A stretch of DNA of 64,000 nucleotides from NCBI GenBank assembly GCA_030263385.1, contig SZOX01000001.1:124001-188000 (forward strand), given 5' to 3'. This document shows positions 60,728-64,000 of the stretch, in pieces. The position numbers were made by a program, and so were the translations under genes. The DNA comes from Zeimonas sp003577305. Lineage in GTDB: Bacteria; Pseudomonadota; Gammaproteobacteria; Burkholderiales; Burkholderiaceae_E. The stretch's first letter is position 1; every line of letters starts with the position of its first letter. The notes under the pieces are model-generated. The model was not told where the DNA came from, did no database searches, and saw nothing but the letters and a program-made list of their open reading frames with translations.

Positions 60728-61609
60728 ATGGATCCCGGAGACGCGGCGATCGTCCGGCTCGCGCGCAACGCGTCGATCGAAACCTCCACCCGCAACGTCG
60801 CCGATGTCGGCGGCTACGCACGAATGCTGCCGTCCGGGAGCGACGTCTACATCACCTTCCTGCCGGGCACGCCTTACCATCACATCCTGAGCACCGCGAC
60901 CCGGCTGCAGCAGGTCGGCCTGAATCCGGTCCCGCACCTGGCCGCCCGCCGCTTCGCGAGCGCCGCCGCAGTGGCCGACTTCCTCGAACGCTTGCGCGAC
61001 CAGGCCGGCGTGACCCGTGTGCTGCTGGTGGCCGGCGACAGCGACGCTGCGGCCGGCCCCTTCGACTCGAGCCTGCAGGTTCTCGAGACCGGCGTGTTCG
61101 AGGCCTGCGCAATCCGCAGCATCGGCGTGGCCGCGTATCCCGAGGGCCACCGGCGCATTTCGCAGCAGGCGCTCGACGACGCGCTCGATCGCAAGATCCG
61201 GTACGCCGACGCGCACGGGCTCGAGTTGTTCGTGGTCTCGCAGTTCTGCTTCGAGCCGCAGCGCGTGCTCGACTGGCTCGTGCGGCTGCGTGCACGCGGA
61301 GTCACGGCCCCGGTGCGCATCGGCGTGGCCGGCCCGGCCACCGTGCGCACGCTGCTCGCCTACGCACTGCGCTGCGGAATCGGCACCTCGATGAAAGCGC
61401 TCGGATCGCAGCCGGTCTCGCTCACCCGCATGCTCGCGCGCCACGACCCCGACGACCTCGCACGCGCCATCGCGCCACGCGCCGCCGGGCTGGGCGTGGC
61501 CGGGCTGCACGTGTTCGCCTTCGGCAACTTCGCCGACTCCGCGCAGTGGCTGCGCGACGCCGCGGCAGGCCGCTGCGGCGCGGAAGCGCTCGACCCCGCT
61601 CGGCGCTGA
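60728..61609 (+). CDS. Methylenetetrahydrofolate reductase-like protein
   Basis: A 293-residue TIM-barrel protein similar to MetF. Matching segments: SIETSTRNVADV (Glu at the MetF catalytic Glu position), PHLAARRFAS, VLLVAGDSDAAAGPFD (Asp at the FAD-facing MetF Asp), IGVAAYPEGHRRIS, DRKIRYADAHGLELFVVSQF and IGVAGPAT. It has about MetF length but diverges enough that it may not be the methionine-pathway enzyme. It may reduce methylene-THF or oxidise methyl-THF. Paired with the methyltransferase-like gene, it may handle methyl groups passed to THF; that is inference. Confidence 0.8.
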   Translation: MDPGDAAIVRLARNASIETSTRNVADVGGYARMLPSGSDVYITFLPGTPYHHILSTATRLQQVGLNPVPHLAARRFASAAAVADFLERLRDQAGVTRVLLVAGDSDAAAGPFDSSLQVLETGVFEACAIRSIGVAAYPEGHRRISQQALDDALDRKIRYADAHGLELFVVSQFCFEPQRVLDWLVRLRARGVTAPVRIGVAGPATVRTLLAYALRCGIGTSMKALGSQPVSLTRMLARHDPDDLARAIAPRAAGLGVAGLHVFAFGNFADSAQWLRDAAAGRCGAEALDPARR

Positions 61610-61613
61610 CGGA

Positions 61614-63284
61614 TCAGAACAACCCGACGACCTTGCCGTCGACCAGGTCGATGCCGTCTGCCGACGGCACCCTGGGCAGCCCGGGCATCGTCATGATGTC
61701 ACCGCAGACCATCACCACGAAGCCGGCTCCCGCCGACAGGTGCACCTCGCGGATGTTCAGCACGTGCCCCTCGGGGGCTCCGCGCAGTTTCGGGTCGGTG
61801 GAAAACGAATACTGCGTCTTGGCCACGCAGACCGGATAGCGCCCGTAGCCGTCTTCCTGCAGCTTGCGGATGCGCGCACGCACCTTGCTGTCGGCGGTCA
61901 CCTCGGAAGCGCGATAGACCCGCTTCGCGACTTTCTCGATCTTCTGCCAGAGCGTGTCGTCGTCATCGTAGACGAAGGCCGGGCTGGCCCCCCGCTCGCA
62001 CAACGCGACCACGGCGCGCGCGAGATCGACCGCGCCGCGCCCGCCTTCGGCCCAGTGGCTGGCCGTGACCACTTCGACGCCGAGCCTGGCCAGCCGCTCG
62101 CGCACGATCCCGATCTCGTCGGCCGAGTCGAACGTGAAGCGGTTGATCGCGACCACGCAGGGCAGCCGGTAGACCTCGCGCACGTTCTCCACGTGCCGCT
62201 CGAGGTTCGCCATGCCCCGTGCGAGCGCCTTCATGTTCTCGCGGCCCAGTTCGGCGACCTCGACGCCACCGTGATACTTGATCGCCCGAATCGTCGCGAC
62301 GAGCACCGCGGCATCTGGCACCAGGCCGCTGCTGCGACACTTGATGTCGAGAAACTTCTCGGCGCCGAGATCGGCACCGAAGCCGGCCTCGGTAACCACG
62401 TAGTCGGCCAGCTTCAACGCCGAGCGCGTGGCGATCACCGAGTTGCAACCGTGTGCGATGTTGCCGAACGGGCCGCCGTGAATCAGCGCCGGGTTGTTCT
62501 CCAGCGTCTGCACCAGGTTGGGCTTGAGCGCGTCCTTGAGCAGCACGGTCATCGCACCGTGCGCCTTCAGGTCGCGCGCGCGCACCGGACGCCCGTCGCG
62601 GGTCCAGGCGACGACGATCTCGCCAAGCCGCGCCTTCAGGTCGTCGAGCGAACTCGCCAGGCAGAAGATCGCCATCACCTCGGAAGCGACCACGATCTCG
62701 AAACCGTCCTCGCGTGCGTAGCCGTTCGCGGTGCCCCCGAGGCCGACCACGATCTCGCGCAGCGCCCGGTCGTTCATGTCGACGACGCGGCGCCACTCGA
62801 TGCGGCGCGGATCGATGCCGAGCTCGTTGCCGTGCGCGATGTGGTTGTCGATCAGCGCCGCCAGCAGGTTGTTGGCCAGGCCGATCGCCGAGAAGTCGCC
62901 GGTGAAGTGAAGGTTGATGTCCTCCATCGGCACCACCTGCGCGTGGCCCCCGCCGGCCGCACCGCCCTTCATGCCGAACACCGGTCCGAGCGACGGTTCA
63001 CGCAGGCAGATCACGGCCCTGCGCTCGATCAGGTTCAGCGCGTCTCCCAACCCCACGGTGGTCGTCGTCTTGCCCTCGCCGGCCGGCGTCGGACTGATCG
63101 CCGTGACCAGCACCAGCTTGCCGTCCGGGCGGTCGCGCAGCGACGCCAGGTAATCGAGCGAGATTTTCGCCTTGTAGTGGCCGTAGGACTCGACGTGCTC
63201 CTCGGGGATGCCGAGCTTCTCGAGGGCGATGCGCGAGATGCGCTGCATCTTCGCGGCTTGCGCGATCTGGATGTTCGACGACAC
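61614..63284 (-). CDS. fhs: Formate-tetrahydrofolate ligase
   Basis: ATP-dependent formation of 10-formyl-THF from formate and THF. It has 556 residues, the family length. The P-loop is TPAGEGKTTTTVGLGDAL. Further motifs are REPSLGPVFGMKGGAAGGG, DINLHFTGDFSAIGLANNLL and CPDAA-like region LVPDAAVLVATIRAIKYHGG. The end is 4 bases from the convergent MTHFR-like gene. It gives the cell a route to assimilate or dissipate formate, linked to the folate genes around it. Confidence 0.96.
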   Translation of the reverse strand: MSSNIQIAQAAKMQRISRIALEKLGIPEEHVESYGHYKAKISLDYLASLRDRPDGKLVLVTAISPTPAGEGKTTTTVGLGDALNLIERRAVICLREPSLGPVFGMKGGAAGGGHAQVVPMEDINLHFTGDFSAIGLANNLLAALIDNHIAHGNELGIDPRRIEWRRVVDMNDRALREIVVGLGGTANGYAREDGFEIVVASEVMAIFCLASSLDDLKARLGEIVVAWTRDGRPVRARDLKAHGAMTVLLKDALKPNLVQTLENNPALIHGGPFGNIAHGCNSVIATRSALKLADYVVTEAGFGADLGAEKFLDIKCRSSGLVPDAAVLVATIRAIKYHGGVEVAELGRENMKALARGMANLERHVENVREVYRLPCVVAINRFTFDSADEIGIVRERLARLGVEVVTASHWAEGGRGAVDLARAVVALCERGASPAFVYDDDDTLWQKIEKVAKRVYRASEVTADSKVRARIRKLQEDGYGRYPVCVAKTQYSFSTDPKLRGAPEGHVLNIREVHLSAGAGFVVMVCGDIMTMPGLPRVPSADGIDLVDGKVVGLF

Positions 63285-63290
63285 GGTTGC

Positions 63291-64000
63291 TCAGAAATCG
63301 GTGTGGATGGCGCCCGCGGGGATGTCGCGGGGATGGAAAGGGGTGACCTGGTAGACGTGATAGTTCAGCCAGTTCGCGAACAGCAGGTTCGCGTGGCCGC
63401 GCCAGCGCACCAGCGGCGGACGCGACGGATCGTCGTCGGGGTAGTAGTTGCGCGGTACCTCGATCGGCAGCCCGCGCGAGACGTCACGATCGTATTCGGC
63501 CTTCAGCGTGAGCGGGTCGTACTCCGAATGGCCGGTGACGAAGACGTGCCTGCCGTTGGTGGAGGCCACGAGGTAGACGCCGGCCTCGTCGGATTCGGCG
63601 AGGATCCTGACCTCGTCGATCCGCTCGATGTCGGCGCGGCGCACCTCGGTGTGCCGCGAGTGCGGCGCGAAGAAGACGTCGTCGAAGCCGCGCAGCAGCC
63701 GGTCGGTGGGCGCGAGCGTGCGATGCTCGAACACGCCGAACATCTTCCGCGGCAGCGGATGCTTCGGGATGCGGTAGCGCCGGTACAGCGCCGCCTGCGC
63801 GCCCCAGCAGATGTTCAGCGTGGACGATACCGCTTCGTCGGCCCAGTCGATGATCGCCGCGACTTCGGACCAGTAATCGACCTCCTCGAACGGCATCTGC
63901 TCGACCGGTGCGCCGGTGATCACCAGTCCGTCGAACTTCTCGTCGCGCACCTGTTCGAAAGTGGTGTAGTGCTCGAGCAGGTGCTCGGGAGCGACGTTCT
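63291..64000 (-). CDS. metA: Homoserine O-acyltransferase, MetA family (N-terminus outside window)
   Basis: The C-terminal 236 residues of a MetA-type homoserine O-succinyl/acetyltransferase, the first step of methionine synthesis from homoserine. Active-site features: the Cys in NICWGAQAALYRRYRI, the His in APHSRHTEVRR, and Glu/His in VTGHSEYDPLTLKAEYD. The conserved GAPVEQMPFEEVDYW motif precedes. The reading frame continues past 64000 (VAPEHLLEHYTTFEQV at the edge). It ends 7 bases before the fhs start, so metA and fhs are probably co-transcribed, joining methionine and one-carbon supply. Confidence 0.93.
   Translation of the reverse strand, partial: NVAPEHLLEHYTTFEQVRDEKFDGLVITGAPVEQMPFEEVDYWSEVAAIIDWADEAVSSTLNICWGAQAALYRRYRIPKHPLPRKMFGVFEHRTLAPTDRLLRGFDDVFFAPHSRHTEVRRADIERIDEVRILAESDEAGVYLVASTNGRHVFVTGHSEYDPLTLKAEYDRDVSRGLPIEVPRNYYPDDDPSRPPLVRWRGHANLLFANWLNYHVYQVTPFHPRDIPAGAIHTDF

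Noticed and set aside
1..64000. tRNA genes, IS elements, prophage or CRISPR arrays
   Set aside because: No cloverleaf, transposase, integrase or spaced direct repeats were seen in the gaps; the PF04020 'holin family' protein at 51327 is not evidence of phage.

Overview
The window is about 70% GC, densely packed and coding on both strands. It looks like the chromosome of a betaproteobacterium, most likely Burkholderiales. The reasons are the block hemA-prfA-prmC-grxD, a DUF971-ubiE-Tim44-ubiJ block, a giant DUF3683 FAD/Fe-S oxidase beside a HIT protein and ilvA, and a single-domain-permease Mla operon. No tRNA, rRNA, IS element or CRISPR array was seen.

Region 1 (1-23057) is an accessory catabolic island for an unidentified carboxylic acid handled as CoA thioesters. 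It has a LivHMGFK-type ABC importer with an acyl-CoA ligase between livF and livK, a TRAP transporter (dctPQM), and a frameshifted class III CoA-transferase. Two divergent operons then face each other across 15860-16002. Leftward: Ltp2-like thiolase-fold protein, DUF35 partner, citrate-synthase-like protein, acyl-CoA ligase. Rightward: acyl-CoA dehydrogenase, enoyl-CoA hydratase, amidohydrolase-like protein, hotdog thioesterase, second hydratase-like protein, second acyl-CoA dehydrogenase, TetR regulator, Zn alcohol dehydrogenase. Several of these enzymes lack the usual catalytic residues of their family. A 27-bp element with a dyad occurs in both divergent promoter regions (572-598 and 15945-15971) and is a candidate operator for the TetR protein.

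Region 2 (23058-24987) is a scar: a C-terminal remnant of a cyclopropane-fatty-acid-synthase-like gene, a MocR-type regulator that kept its aminotransferase domain but lost its DNA-binding domain, and a fragment of an unknown gene on the opposite strand.

Region 3 (24988-38472) has envelope and metal-related small proteins (SHOCT, Spy-like), a CAP-domain lipoprotein, a DUF3014 protein, gdhA, a bacterial homologue of archaeal cyclic 2,3-diphosphoglycerate synthetase, the ubiquinone block (DUF971, ubiE, Tim44-like, ubiJ), an unknown lipoprotein and a NarL-type two-component pair.

Region 4 (38484-51671) is mostly housekeeping: an unknown 550-residue protein, HIT hydrolase, DUF3683 FAD/Fe-S oxidase, VTT membrane protein, ilvA, hemA, prfA, prmC, grxD, a universal stress protein and a PF04020 membrane protein.

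Region 5 (51707-58493) has a DUF1800/DUF1501 exported pair and a phospholipid-transport operon (STAS-MlaE, MlaF, MlaD, auxiliary lipoprotein).

Region 6 (58611-64000) is a folate/one-carbon neighbourhood: 5-formyl-THF cyclo-ligase, an unfamiliar SAM-methyltransferase-like protein with a small N-terminal helical domain, an MTHFR-like protein, fhs, and metA running off the edge. The methyltransferase/MTHFR pair and the catabolic island are the best candidates for undescribed biochemistry.
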